Below are positions 1 to 11,539 of a stretch of 64,000 nucleotides of DNA, in pieces (within the stretch, counting starts at the first letter, position 1; each line of letters starts with the position of its first letter). A model generated the notes under the pieces. It was not told the origin of the DNA. It saw only the letters and a program-made list of their open reading frames with translations, and searched no databases. The translations under genes and the position numbers were made by a program. Origin of the DNA: Tanypteryx hageni (Eukaryota > Arthropoda > Insecta > Odonata > Petaluridae); the NCBI GenBank assembly GCA_028673005.1, contig CM054112.1, positions 22,495,624-22,559,623 of the forward strand. Direction: 5' to 3'.

Positions 1-1480
1 CCGGCCCCCTATTTGTACGTGTTGGAACTAATGAGACGAGGACAAGCCAATGAGAAAAAGAGAAATTAGGAGCGCGTTCAAATCAACACTCATTCCTTTG
101 GAAGGGACGTTAAGCCGTTGGCCCCCCCTCCTACTCTTTGTTAAGAGCAGCCTAAAAGCCGGCACCAGGTTTCTCTCCTCCCTTCCTATCCTATTCTTTG
201 CACTACCTCTTAGATACCCATTGCGCATAGGCAAAAGATGAATCAGCTGGAAACATACAGATATCAGCAGTTACAAAAACATTCTTCTTAATGGCGTTCG
301 CTGATATCAAAACCAAAATTTCTGATACCTGTTCACATTTTACAAAATTCCTCTTGGAATAAAAACTCTTAAACGTTTTGCACTCTATCTTAATGAATAT
401 TGGCACTTGTTATAAAATTACCGACTCATTTAGGTTAAGAGTAGTTGTAACTGAGTGTATGTGATACCATTCAGAAGATCTTTATTCTAAAAAATTATCT
501 GCTCTCAAGCAAGGCTTAGGTTTTTCGCTTGATAGACTGTATTCACCACATGAGTTTACAATCGGCCATTGTTTATATTTAAGTGATAAATATCTTTCGA
601 ATATCTCTCTAACCTGGAAAGAAAGTTATTTTTAAATCGAGGCCGACTGTCATTGTAAAACCTTTTCTGCTTCTGACTGCTGTGGCTGTTTCAGTACTCT
701 CCATGAGACCCTTCTTTGCAAGATTGTTACAAGTTTACTAACGGCACGAATTTATATCCATTGTAATGGTTACAATATAAAAAATGATTCATAATTTAAC
801 AAAAGAAAATTGCAAGGTATTTGTCTGTCCACGCCCGAACAAATAATGACCCTTTTCTGATTTCCGAGTGTATTCCTTGACATTCGAAGGTCAAAATATT
901 TGAATTTTGAGAGAAAACACTATCAAATTAAATATCTTAATATCATTTTTAATCAGTCTGAAATTTATTATAGTGAAATAGTAGAACGAATAAAAAACAG
1001 AGTAAAAATTTCAAGCATATTTCAAACAAGTCCAGGATGAAATTTCGCGAAATTATTAACGCAAAAATATAACAGTGCATAACTATTTAGTCTATCATTC
1101 TCGAAGAAAGTTTTTAGCTATTAAAATTTGATTTTATTTATGATTAGGGAAAGAAAAAATATTGGCACAATATTCACTAACATGTTGCAGATGACGACGA
1201 ATTAACTCTTAAAAACTGAACATGGAGAAAACAAATTCCATTTCTCTTTGCAATGGAAAATATTCCATGACAAACTTAAAACTTGCGTGCCACTTCAGCT
1301 AGCAAACAAGTTTCTTTCTCTAATTTTACTAACTTAATTCACCAAGATCATTTGTCGGGCATAACTTGAATACCGACAATAGTGATGTAAATTTTTCTAT
1401 CGTCGATTGATGTGACGCTTGGGTTATAACTCACTGTCACGAACTGTTCGCCATTTGTTGATGCACATGTTACCACGCAC
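1..1480. other. AT-rich non-coding sequence
   Basis: No recognisable gene, RNA or repeat is seen here. The first 240 bases are somewhat less AT-rich, with short pyrimidine runs; the rest is AT-rich with frequent stops in all frames. Confidence 0.5.
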
Positions 1481-1960
1481 TTATTTTTTACGTATCTCGG
1501 AAACATTTCTTTAAAAAATCGACCTCGAAACGCGAGAAGAAAAGCCTTCGGCACTTTCGATTTTTTCCTCTGCGGCAGTTATATTCTCTCACGGAACAAC
1601 GGTTTCCTTTGGGTGTATTTTTTGTAGCGCGCGCGTATGTGTGCAGACCCCCGTCGAACTCGATAAAATTGGAGAAAGTCGATCGACCTGCGAAAAATAA
1701 GACAGGAATGAGAAAGGAAGGGAGAAAGAGAGGGTTGCCTTCTGGGCCCTGAAACGGTTTTGAGAATACCCCTTTCCTTCTATCATGCGGAGGAGTGGGC
1801 GTTCCCATCGGCCTCCGTTCGAAGACTGTTCGGCGGCCGGCATGTGCGGCGCGGGGGCGGACTCGGGGCCACCTCAGACACCTGCCCCCCTCGCACCAAA
1901 CTTCCCTTCCTCTCTCTCTCTCTCCCTCCCTATAGCGCTCTCTCCTATTCATATACTCTT
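1480..1960. other. GC-richer island with pyrimidine-rich end
   Basis: Base composition shifts to GC-rich between AT-rich flanks and ends in a CT run near 1909-1928. Overlapping open frames on both strands code for low-complexity residues and resemble no protein family. A stretch of alternating purine-pyrimidine (1627-1645, GC and GT steps) could adopt Z-DNA. The island may be regulatory, but no core promoter is convincing. Confidence 0.35.
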
Positions 1961-3160
1961 ACCCTGATATTTGATTGGAATACTTTATTGTAACCTGTAT
2001 TAGAGGTAGATGGTAGGATACATTGAGGTGATGCGATGAAATTGTACGTGGAGTTATTGCTGCGAGAAATAATTAATTTTTAGTATATTAGAGACAGCTA
2101 ATTTTGTGGGCCGCGAAATATATGACTCATCTGATATAAATATACGATTTGGAGAATGAGATCTGACAAAAATTAAATTATGGTTAGCAACGATTGGACT
2201 ACAGTGTTACTGTGAATTATATAGGTGGAGATGGACAGATTTTGCTTGAAAATGTTTTCATCGTTGCCTAATGGAACCTTATTGGAAAATATAAAGTTTT
2301 CCAGCCCCGTTGTCTTCAAATTCGCAGCTTACCAAGCGATTTGAAGCATGCAGACACTTTTTATTATTAGCTTCTGTTACGAGGAATGAAAATACCTGCA
2401 TTTATCCATTCTTAATTCATACGAATCAACTTTTCCCTTATTGCGCGACTATGTAGATCGGAAATTCAAAGCGACGAATTGAAATAAAAGACGCTTTGAA
2501 TTAAATAACTGTTAGACAACGCAGCCTTTTCTAGAGGAAAAGAAAACAATGCGCATGGTTGAGAAAGGTTCGCAATAGTCATTCTGAAGTGCCCAAATGT
2601 ATAATTGCTGCACGGCTGCAAAATGATACTTATGATTCTAATGGTCAGTTGTAGTTCACCCAAAAAATGTAATTTGTAATGAACTAATAAAAATCTATGA
2701 CACATCAATTCGACAAGGTGAATTACTATCTTAATGATAATTAAAAGCGAATGTTATACATGATAGGAAAATGCAGTTAAAACATCACTGATATTTTGTT
2801 AGTTTTAATTCTATTTACCGTTGACAATACCTGACAGTTGGTTCATATAAATCAACCTCTATTTAGGCGAAAAATTATTCCATATTTCCGAATACAATTG
2901 CTGAGTTGAAAGCAACCTAAACAGTTTTTATACGCAAGAGACAGTTAGTTACATGATGTGCTCGGAGGAACAAAACTGTCACATTACTAGGAAACGATAC
3001 CTTATCATCTTCGTCACGACAAAGGAAAGATTATCGAGTAGCAATGTAGTTATTGAATAATTTCCGAAATGATTTCGCAGTAATAAGTCACAAATCTAAC
3101 GATAATAAATTCATGGGAAAAGTTGGGACAAAGCACTGAGAACGTTAAAAGGCAATGAAT
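1960..3160. other. AT-rich non-coding sequence
   Basis: Nothing recognisable is seen. Open frames are short and interrupted and base composition is uniform. Confidence 0.45.
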
Positions 3161-3161
3161 G

Positions 3162-3558
3162 AATAGTAAATAAACAAAAACTCCTTCACCGTAAAAAGCA
3201 ACAGAATACTCACACTCACGCTGCAGGTTGCTGGTAAACACCGTCGCAGGACCTAAGTCAAAAGGAGACACACGCACACGCAGAAACACTACTGATGACA
3301 GCTTAGCTGTCGAAACATCGGTGTCTAGTTTTAATTTTTGTTAGAGTTTACTGTGTGAATGGCTTTTGTATGTTTCTGCGTGTGCGTGTGTCTCCTTTTG
3401 ACTTAGGTCCTGCGACGGTGTTTACCAGCAGCCTGCAGCGCGAGTGTATTCTCTTCTTGTTTACGGTGAAGGAGTTTTTGTTTATTTACTATTGTATTAT
3501 TTTACCGTGTCTCGCAACCCTCCCTTTTCATATATTACAATGAATGAATGAATGAATG
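3162..3558. mobile_element. Inverted-repeat element, Penelope-like terminal repeat candidate
   Basis: Two arms, 3162-3287 and 3372-3493, are inverted copies of each other, roughly 90% identical by eye with only small indels. The 84-bp spacer between them carries a hammerhead-ribozyme-like motif. The right side continues into an AATG microsatellite tail (3539-3558), and the outer edge of the left arm also carries AATG units. Hammerhead motifs are known in the terminal repeats of Penelope-like retroelements, which are often found as partial inverted or tandem copies, so this is the preferred explanation. No reverse transcriptase or GIY-YIG reading frame is present, so the copy is non-autonomous or truncated. 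A SINE or a foldback DNA element is the alternative. Confidence 0.55.
3288..3329 (+). ncRNA. Hammerhead ribozyme-like motif (type I, minimal)
   Basis: The conserved core pieces occur in the right order: CTGATGA (3292-3298), a hairpin (3299-3311), GAAA (3312-3315), a short stem III ACA/TGT with loop TCGG (3315-3324), and the cleavage triplet GTC (3323-3325). Stem I is ACTA (3288-3291) with TAGT (3326-3329), extended by two more pairs after one mismatch. Short stem III is typical of Penelope-type hammerheads. The weak point is stem II: CAGC-TTA-GCTG leaves an extra TC before GAAA, or else pairs two core bases. Self-cleavage may therefore be weak or lost. Predicted cleavage is after C3325. Confidence 0.55.
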
Positions 3559-3559
3559 T

Positions 3560-4040
3560 ATCACTTCATAGGAAATCCTAGTTACCAAGATTTCACGCTA
3601 ATGACAGTGAGATGAATGACGTACCAGAAATTGGGAAAACAATTTAGTTAGTTTAAGTCGCGTGCAAATACTTTTAACACTTCCTATAGCAACATGCCTG
3701 TTACGGATAATAAATCAAAACCCTTCCAATCTAAAGCAATTGAAAGAGTTTTGCGAAACCAAAATAAGACAGCAAAAACAACTAGGACAACACATCAGTG
3801 CTAAGGTATAAATTAACGATAACTGAAATACACCATTCAGAATATTCTTTAGAGATGTTACCTTCGCAAAAACCACACCAATATTCGGTAACCGTGAAAA
3901 CTGAGCACTAGATCATACCTGAACCTCTTGGAGTTTTTATCGAAAGCCTCGAAATCGCGTCTGACCGATGCCATCTCGTAAGCGCCTTCGGATTAGAAGT
4001 TAAGACGAAGCAGGACTCTCTCTTCCTTTACACCACGGGG
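3560..4040. other. AT-rich non-coding sequence
   Basis: Nothing recognisable is seen between the inverted-repeat element and the CpG-rich island that follows. Confidence 0.45.
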
Positions 4041-4059
4041 CAGAACACCAAATAATTAC

Positions 4060-5090
4060 TAAAACAAACGCTTTTTGTCTCGTGATTTTCGCCACCACGA
4101 ATCCACGACGTGCTTCATTTCCGAGCCGTCACACGAGCGCATAAGCGAGTGCTTAAACACCCAGCAAGTGGAGGAGAAGACTCGAATTGGTGTTCCGACG
4201 GATCGGACGGAGGGAGCCGCGACCGGAAAAAAATATACGTAAACCGTCACGTCCCTTACCACCAAGAAACCGCCCAGTCATGGGTTAAAGGAGTAGGTTG
4301 TCTGGGGGCAAAGAGGAAGGAGGTGCGGGGAAGAGGCGGGGAAGGAAGGTCTCCCGGCATAGGGTCCCGCCGTCGTCGTCCTCCCTCGGTGGCCCAAGGG
4401 GTTATTCCCTGCCGTGGGAGAAATAGAGAGAGAAGAAGAATCGGATAGGTAAAAAGGTCTTCGGGAAAGGGACAACCAGTGTCGGTAGCGGAAGGGTTGA
4501 ATCCCCGGCGGCGAGATAGAGACAAAAAACACGTAAATGGAAGACGCAAAACAATGGTCGCCCGGAGATTAAGGGTCTCTTTCTTTCTTTCTTTCTCTCC
4601 GTCCTCGATACGGGACCTTTTTTTTACTCCTTTCGAGGCCCTAGATGGTGGGCGGCCGCGGTAAAAATTAGGAGTACAAAGGGAGAAGAAGCGACGGACT
4701 CAGCCGTCCCACGGTGGCGGATGCAAATGCGTCGGGTTACCTGTAGGGAGGTGGGGACGCCACGGAAGGTGACTTACGTATCCCTTTCCACTGATTTTTT
4801 TGATCACTTTTCGCCCCGAGGTGGGACGGGTCCACGAGGCCTTGCGCGGGCGACCGCTCCGTTCCGTTCGGCTTCTCCGCTCGCATCTCCCGCTAGGCGC
4901 GGTCGGGCGACGGCGGCGGAGAGGTCGGGCCGCGGAGAGTGGGGCGGGCATACCCCAGGCGGAAGGGTGATGCCTCGTCGCCGGCCACTGGCGACGCGCC
5001 GCCCGGCGAATCGTCGACTGTGCTACCCGCTCTCCGTCGCGAATATTTCGCCGAGTTCGTCGGGATGGATTCCTACCTAACCGGTTCGTC
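4060..5090. promoter_or_regulatory. CpG-rich island, candidate promoter region
   Basis: This is a GC-rich block in an AT-rich background, densest in CpG from about 4800 to 5050 where CG dinucleotides recur every few bases. It also contains a TTTC tetranucleotide run (4577-4597). Both strands carry open frames of 60-153 codons, but their translations are arginine/proline-rich and match no known family, as expected for GC-rich non-coding DNA. The likely role is a promoter, enhancer or untranslated exon of an unidentified gene. No TATA box or start codon context can be singled out. Confidence 0.35.
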
Positions 5091-5210
5091 ATTCGAGAGC
5101 TAGAAGATTTTACTGGAAGTTTAAGATATTTCGGAAGATTATGTATAGGCCAAATTAGCACACATTTCTAGTTCTTCCAAGACTTGAACATAAACATTAC
5201 CTACGGTTTT

Positions 5211-5528
5211 TTAGCGACTTTCTCTGCTCATTAGCTTTATATCGGTAAAGACTTTTTTACAGCGATCGGCAACACATAGTCATCGTTTATATTGACAAAG
5301 CAAAATTGGTGTTGAGATGAATGTAATCCCAGGCCGAAAACAATAAGAATCCCGTTTGCGATAATATTTTTAGCGACTTTCTCTGCTCATTAGCTTTATA
5401 TCGGTAAATACTTTTTTGCAGCGATCGGCAACACATAGTCATCGTTTATATTGACAAAGCAAAATTGGTGTTGGGATGAATGTAATCCCAGGCCGAAAAT
5501 AATAAGAATCCCGTTTGCGAAATATTAT
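5211..5528. repeat. Tandem duplication, 159-bp unit, two copies
   Basis: Copy one (about 5211-5369) and copy two (about 5370-5528) align end to end with only a handful of substitutions, so the duplication is fairly recent. The unit starts near TTAGCGACTTTC and ends near CCCGTTTGCG. It contains no open frame and no recognisable transposon end. It abuts the CpG-rich island on its left. Confidence 0.85.
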
Positions 5529-6849
5529 AATTGCTTTCGTTGAGAGAAATACATTTTTACTCGGGAAACTCAGGTCAGTTGCAATTGAAAATCGTTGACA
5601 ATACGAAAGGAAAATTTAAACACATCATCGCAAGCGGAAAGATGCGAGACTTTTGCGATCGCATCGATAACCACACACTGTGCAGTCGAAAGACGGACCT
5701 TCTCCGGACTGGCGCCCGTGTTGCCAGCCTTCTGGACCCGAGGCATCGGACGCGACTCGCGGAACTTGACACCCTCGAGGGATGAGATGCTTAAGTTTCT
5801 CGAATGTTAAACTTTTACTCCCAGTGACAACTTTTTCGATCGGAAGTCGACGAAGAGTTTTATCGCCCATAGAGATCCCTCACCATCGACAAACATAGTC
5901 TCGCTTTAACTCTTTCCTCATCCCGGTCGGTTGATGCCGTATAACGTCTCAATCGCTCTCGCCCTTCTCCGAATCCTTTAGCGTCCACAAAAGAGAAGGA
6001 AGACGTTCTTTTTGGGCCTGTCAAAGCGGCGTCTTCCCCGGGGCAGGATAACTTCCCGGAGGACAGATCGGAGAACGAGGACCGCCTTCGATTCTTAAGA
6101 GATCGTTCTGCCGATACAATACACACACGCTCGCTCACATTCACTCTCTCACGCACATATGGGAGCCGGGCCAAAAAAACATACATATAGGTGAGGGTTG
6201 CCAGTTTTAACATCCGGTCAGCGGGAAATTACCTCGTGAGGTGAAAAAAAGGTCGCGCTTCTTTCGTCCTGGACGGAAATCGCCGTTCGGGTCACGTGTT
6301 GCCTTCCCGCCTCCACTCCCCCGCGCTCCACTCTCTCTCCCTCTATCTCTCTCTCCTTGAAACTCTCTCTTCCTCCGCCCCCGCTCTTCCGACACCTGTC
6401 TCCGCGGCGACCACCACCAACACCGCCGACCAATAACTCCCCCAACACACTCACCCAACACCCTTGCCGAGTCCGTTGTCTCTCGCACTCTCTCTCTCTC
6501 TCCCGTAATGTCGTCGGAAGAGAAAGGAGAGAGAAGAAGGGAGAAGAGGAGTAGAAAAGACTCGATGTGTCCGTGACGGGAAGGGAAGACGACGAGAGAT
6601 CGCCGGCAAAAGGAGAAGACTCTTGCGATGAAGCGGCGGCGACGGCGGCCGAGACGCCTTGAGCCGAGTCGGGGGAAACCGTGCGAAAAGGATCCCACTC
6701 TTCACTCTTCTCTCTCTCTCTCTCACTCACTCCCTTTCTCTCCCTCTCCTCCTCCTCTCTCCTACGCGCGGCCCACACTTTGGCGAATGACTGAGTCAGA
6801 TACAGCGCGAGACTTCCGCGGATCGGAGGAAAGAAGGGGTTATAGGGTG

Positions 6850-6897
6850 TGCGGGGGGGCGGCGTGGGGGAGGTGGGGGGAAGGAATAAGGGGGGCG
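6850..6897 (+). other. G-quadruplex-prone G-tract cluster
   Basis: Several runs of five to seven G lie within about 45 bases on the plus strand, separated by short linkers. This fits the usual G3+N1-7 pattern for quadruplex folding. It lies inside the CpG-rich island and could act in promoter regulation. Confidence 0.5.
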
Positions 6898-7208
6898 AAT
6901 AAGAAGAGGGAAGAAAGGAGACGGTCTTAGGTGGTGGGAGTGGGGGAGAAGGAGTGGGAGTAGGTGGGGGCGGTCGGAGGGGTAACTAAGTACAAGGAGG
7001 TGGCCTTTGGGTCGGGGCGCTAGGGAGACGGGGGCGGGGGAGTCGTCGGTAGGAGTGGGAGGGCGGGGGAGAAGAAACGATAAGTGTGCGCAGTCTCAGT
7101 GCGAGAGAAGGAATACGTCTCCGCTCTCTCTCTCTCTAGTTCACCCCCCCACACTCCCCCTTCATTCTCTCTCTTTCCCTTCTCGCAGGGAAGGGACCCT
7201 CTCGCACC

Positions 7209-7227
7209 CACACACACACACACACAC
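7209..7227. repeat. CA microsatellite
   Basis: A perfect CA run of about nine units lies inside the CpG/CT-rich island. Confidence 0.85.
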
Positions 7228-7439
7228 TCCGAGGCCAAGGAATCGAACGTTGAGCGATTGGGGCGAAGGAGAGAAGAAGGCGCCGGCCGTGGGAAGGAAG
7301 TGGACTCCGGGGGAAGAATGGACTGGACCTCTTTCGACGGACTATGCATTATGATCGGATCTTCGGCAGCTCTTGCCTCTTTACTACGAGGTCAATTCGG
7401 TGTGGATTTAACTCTCCCGAGTTAGCTATCGCATTCCAA

Positions 7440-9540
7440 GACGTCTGGTGACATTAAGCCGAGTCGAACATTTTTTTAACGAAATTCTAATTTGAGATTT
7501 GTTACGGAATAATCATCAGTTTTGCATTTAAGCCACCGGAAGAAAAACCTTCAATCTTTATATGCAGCCATGCGCATAGCAAAGGTGTACTAAAATAATT
7601 AGATATAATTGGATACCTGTTTGATATTTAACCACGCAACGACGTCCTTTGCGCATGGTAACGATATACGAAGCGATAGGCTTAAATGATCCTGAGCAGT
7701 GGCGTAACTAGAGTATAACGAAGGTGGTATTTGCCGGCAAAAGGCACCAAACGTTTCCTCAAAACATGCCAATAGTTTTTCCCCCCGATAAATAAGTAAT
7801 AATTTAGTAATTATTTTATTTCACGTCCCTACGTTTATAACTGCAAAACTGAGATGTGTTCCCGAGTGATATAAAAAGCTCATATCCCGAGATTGCTTCA
7901 AAAGTCGATCACTCTAACTCCTTTTCTGCAGACTTAAGATTTTGGATTGGTCCTTTCTTAACCTTTGGAAACAATATTGCTCGTGAAATTTGTTACCTCC
8001 TTGTCTATTTTCTGAGCTAGTGGTACATAAGAGATGAACAGACACGTGAAATTTACGTAGTGGCGCTTATATATCCTGATATTTGAGGTGCGGTTCCAGG
8101 TTCTAGTATAGACGTTCTTTGGTAAAATCTTTTGAGAGAAGCCATAAATAACTAAGACATATTCTTAATTATCAATAGAACAAATAATGTTATTTTCTGC
8201 AAAAAGGGAGGAGGTCATAATCTACTGCTCGAGAAAAAGACCTTGGAATATACTCGGAGACGTAACGCAAATAACCCTATCATTAAATGTGTGTAAATAG
8301 CAGAGCGCAAAAATCTAAAGTTAAAAAAAATACTAAAAAAATTTCTAACTGCTCAATTATATTAAGCTTTTATCATTTATAAGGAGTGATTCTAATGAAT
8401 CGCGATAATCTTTAAATGTCTTCCGATTGCTGGGATCGACGGCATGTAAATTCCAGACGCTAATTATATTGCAATTATGCTCTTATTTTTTCAATTAAAA
8501 TATTGCTCAATAAAATACGAGGATGATACGCACCAAAACTATTATTATCATATAAAAATAATTAGGTCTCAATGCAAAATGTTTAGGATGGAAAGCTTAT
8601 ACTTACAAAATATCATCGGCTCTAATGCGTTGGTTCATTCCAAGTGAAAAAACGAGTTTGTAAAGGATTTCATTTTATCAATTCTCGAAGAATATTTATT
8701 ATTTTATTTTATTAGTATTTTAGAAGAATAATTATGAAAATCATTTTGCTATAATAGTTATAAATATGTATACATGTTTATACATGGTAGTAGGCGAACA
8801 TAACAGGAAAATTTCTCCTTGCTTCAAAGATACTAATGTATAAATGTAACGTTGATTACCGGAGACATTTATAGCTTTTTTTAACGACTTCTTCATTTCA
8901 TTTGAAAAAATATGCTCTATAAAACACGACTATATAGATTAGCTAATTATTAAATCTTTTATATTAAAGAAATATACAGGTCATAAGACAAAAGACACTC
9001 AAACAACTGTGGCAGTAGCTGAGGATAATATTAGTGAGTCGAGTTAGAACATTTCCGTAAGCGTCCCCTCTTAAACGGACGAAAAATTATTGTCTTCCAC
9101 AATCAATGAAATAAATTAAATGAACATGGTGAGTTTTTGCAGAAGTTAAGCATAGTGCATGGCAATGTAAAATTCGCAGTCCTAAATTCGCCGGTTTCCT
9201 TAAAAGTTAAGGCGGAAAATTATCATTTCAACTTTTAGGAGTAGTGTTTATATTTGAACTTCATAATTTGCGCAATAAATATTACCGATTACCGAAAAAA
9301 TCACCATCTAATCTTTATTTCTTCGCTACTTATGGATGAATGAAAATGATGTATTTCATTTCGAATTCCTAACCAACTTTACAGTGATTATTTAGCATAC
9401 GTGTCAATTATACATATATTTGATTCAGTTCAACTTGCAAATATATCAAATAACTTAAACAAATGGTTGCATCGAAACGGACGGAAATTTAAAAAATGAA
9501 AATATAGAATAAAAAAAATTAATTCTTTTTGAGGGAAATG
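7440..9540. other. AT-rich non-coding sequence
   Basis: About 2.1 kb of AT-rich DNA with no open frame above 60 codons. The only recognisable element is a possible transposon end at 7697. Confidence 0.45.
7697..7800 (+). mobile_element. Possible DNA-transposon left end (hAT-like)
   Basis: The sequence beginning CAGTGGCGTAACTAGAG resembles the terminal inverted repeats of many arthropod hAT-type elements, which often start CAGTGGCGTA. No matching inverted end was found within the next 2 kb, so this would be a truncated relic. The inner boundary is arbitrary. Confidence 0.35.
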
Positions 9541-10490
9541 GAAGGACTCGTCTGTTCTTGTTCATTTTATGTATTCCTTTTTTAATTTTCCGAAGGCGAC
9601 TTTACGAGAGGACGACATTAAAAAATATACGTAGAAGCGTTCATAGTTGTAACAAATATTGCATACAATACTCAAATATTGCATACATGTGTACTTTCCG
9701 GCATTTCTCGGATTTATACAGTCCTCCAAACGTTTCCCTCGCCCAGTTCCGCGATCTTTGTAAATATAATTAATTTACAGTGCGAGAATTTTCTCGAAAA
9801 AGGTATGATAAGGCGACTACGTTGGAGGCGTTTGTTATGTCAGTGGACTATATCTTCGGGGCATTCGGGCCCACGGAAGGCATTTTACGAGAGACTTCCA
9901 AGATGTGTTGCGTGCGGTACACGTTTCGGGAGAAGGCGCTCTTTTTCGTGCTGTACAGTGGCGCCTCCCCACCGGGTGCGGCCGTCCCTCCGAACCATCG
10001 CCTCGACTCGACTCCGCGTAGTTATGACGTCGTTTGTATAGATGTCTCTGCGTCCTCCGCTGGGGACCAGAGGAAGGCGGGTAGGTGGGCGGGGAGGAGA
10101 GGTTTGAATGGTGCAGGGGAGGAGCAAAGAAGAGGCCGGTGGAGGGGAGAAAATGACGGAGTGAATGGGTTTCGGGAGCTCAGCCTCTCCGATGGACGCA
10201 AGTTATTCGATGAGATTCATGAATGCACCTGATGCGTGCTTGGCTGAGGAGTTTCGCCTCGCTCAGTGGTAGGCGCGCGTACTTCCATGACGCTACTATC
10301 GCAGTCGACTCATCGAAACGTTATGGGGTGCGAAACGAGAACTTCACGTACGAGGAAAGGGACACTGGCATGAATGTGACGAACGAAAGTGTCGAATCAT
10401 TACGTGCGACATATATCTTGTCCCGCAAAGTGTCATGGAATTTGAAATCATGCTACTGCTCCATACAAGAAGCTGTATAAAGTTTTACGC
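9540..10490. other. Moderate-GC block without recognisable gene
   Basis: GC content rises from about 9880 to 10330. An open frame of 150 codons (9780-10232, plus) and one of 85 codons (10223-10480, plus) cover most of it. Neither translation shows a known motif, and no splice signals convincingly bound them. Most likely a regulatory or non-coding segment; a diverged lineage-specific exon cannot be excluded. Confidence 0.25.
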
Positions 10491-10978
10491 GAAGTGCTCA
10501 CTAAGACTTTGCATGAGTTGAAGCATAACTAAAGGAAAAAATCTTAATAAAATAGGTACAATAGCAATGAGATCTTCGGATTACTAATGTAACTTATAAA
10601 AAGCAATTAAAATGGTTAACTTTCGCTAAAACCTAAGGAAGACGAGCGTTCTAGACAGGTTTAAACCACCCGTCTTTTTCATCTACCTAAAATGTTATAC
10701 ATTCATAGTGATAAAAAACTTCTTAAGCTTAACTGAGGTATAATTCTGTAAATTTGGGTATCTATTGAAGTCGAATCTGTTTTAAAATTTGAAAATCTTT
10801 AACGGAATTCTCCTCAAAAGATCAACTTCCGACTTCTTCGAAAGAAAAAAAGCATTCACCACAGGCTAAAGTGTCTTTATGAAAAGGTTACTTTGCAAAT
10901 ATAAATTTACAAACAGGCGATTAACATTTGTAAAAGTATTTATGAGTGATGCGATTTTAATTTACAGTGTAACATTTT

Positions 10979-11530
10979 AGGAGACAGATTGCAACCTGAT
11001 TGCAAAGTTCAACTTTTCGGTAATTATGAATTTGGAAGGAATTGACAGAACCGATTTCAACGAATGTTTTATAAAGGAGACGTACAAAAAGAATTACAAA
11101 ATCATGATTTTTTGTATAGATATAAAAAGCAGGGCTGCCACAATATAAGAAATAAAAAAATTCTTTTTACACGTATTTTTAGAGAACTGACCAAATGGAT
11201 TTTAACCAAATATAGTATATTTAATCTTCACATAAATAAATAATAAAAATATTGTATTTAAATCGGGTCGACTAAAAATGGCTACCACAATACCAAGGTT
11301 AGAATTTTCTGTAGCTATGAATTCGGAAGGTATTGGACGAACCGATTTCAAAGAAATTTAGTTTGTAGGGCGATTATAGAATGGCAAAACGAAATGGACA
11401 TCTTAAGAACGGATCTAAAAAGCAGGGATACCACAATATAAGGAAAAATAATTTTCTGATTTCAAAGCAAATGCATTAGTATACGATTATACCACGGTAA
11501 ATTTGACGGAAAGCACTCCTGTACCACGGG
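10979..11530. repeat. Diverged tandem repeat, about 292-bp period
   Basis: Two landmarks recur at nearly the same spacing: CCGATTTCAA at 11051 and CCGATTTCA at 11342, and a segment around AAAGCAGGG...CCACAATATA at about 11126 and 11419. A partial third match (AAAATGG..ACCACAATA, about 11275) lies midway, suggesting an older unit near 145 bp. Identity between copies is low, so the array is old. Confidence 0.6.
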
Positions 11531-11539
11531 AAACCCGTG

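Larger units (their letters stand above)
5560..7440. promoter_or_regulatory. Large CpG- and CT/GA-rich island, candidate promoter or 5' untranslated region
   Basis: About 1.9 kb of GC-rich sequence sits between AT-rich flanks. The middle (6300-6780) is pyrimidine-rich with CT runs, then the strand bias flips to G-rich (6780-7080), then back to CT and a CA run (7209-7227). Long open frames on both strands (up to 186 codons) translate to serine/arginine/glutamate low complexity and are not credible proteins. Such islands commonly mark promoters or non-coding first exons in insects with large introns. No gene could be assigned. Confidence 0.35.

Noticed and set aside
6218..6778. 186-codon open frame on the minus strand, the longest in the window
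   Set aside because: It lies in a CT/CG-rich island, overlaps other long frames on both strands, and reads as Arg/Glu/Ser low complexity with no domain.
9780..10232. 150-codon open frame on the plus strand, first half not low complexity
   Set aside because: No known motif, no supporting splice signals, and a purine-rich C-terminal half; kept only as an unassigned block.
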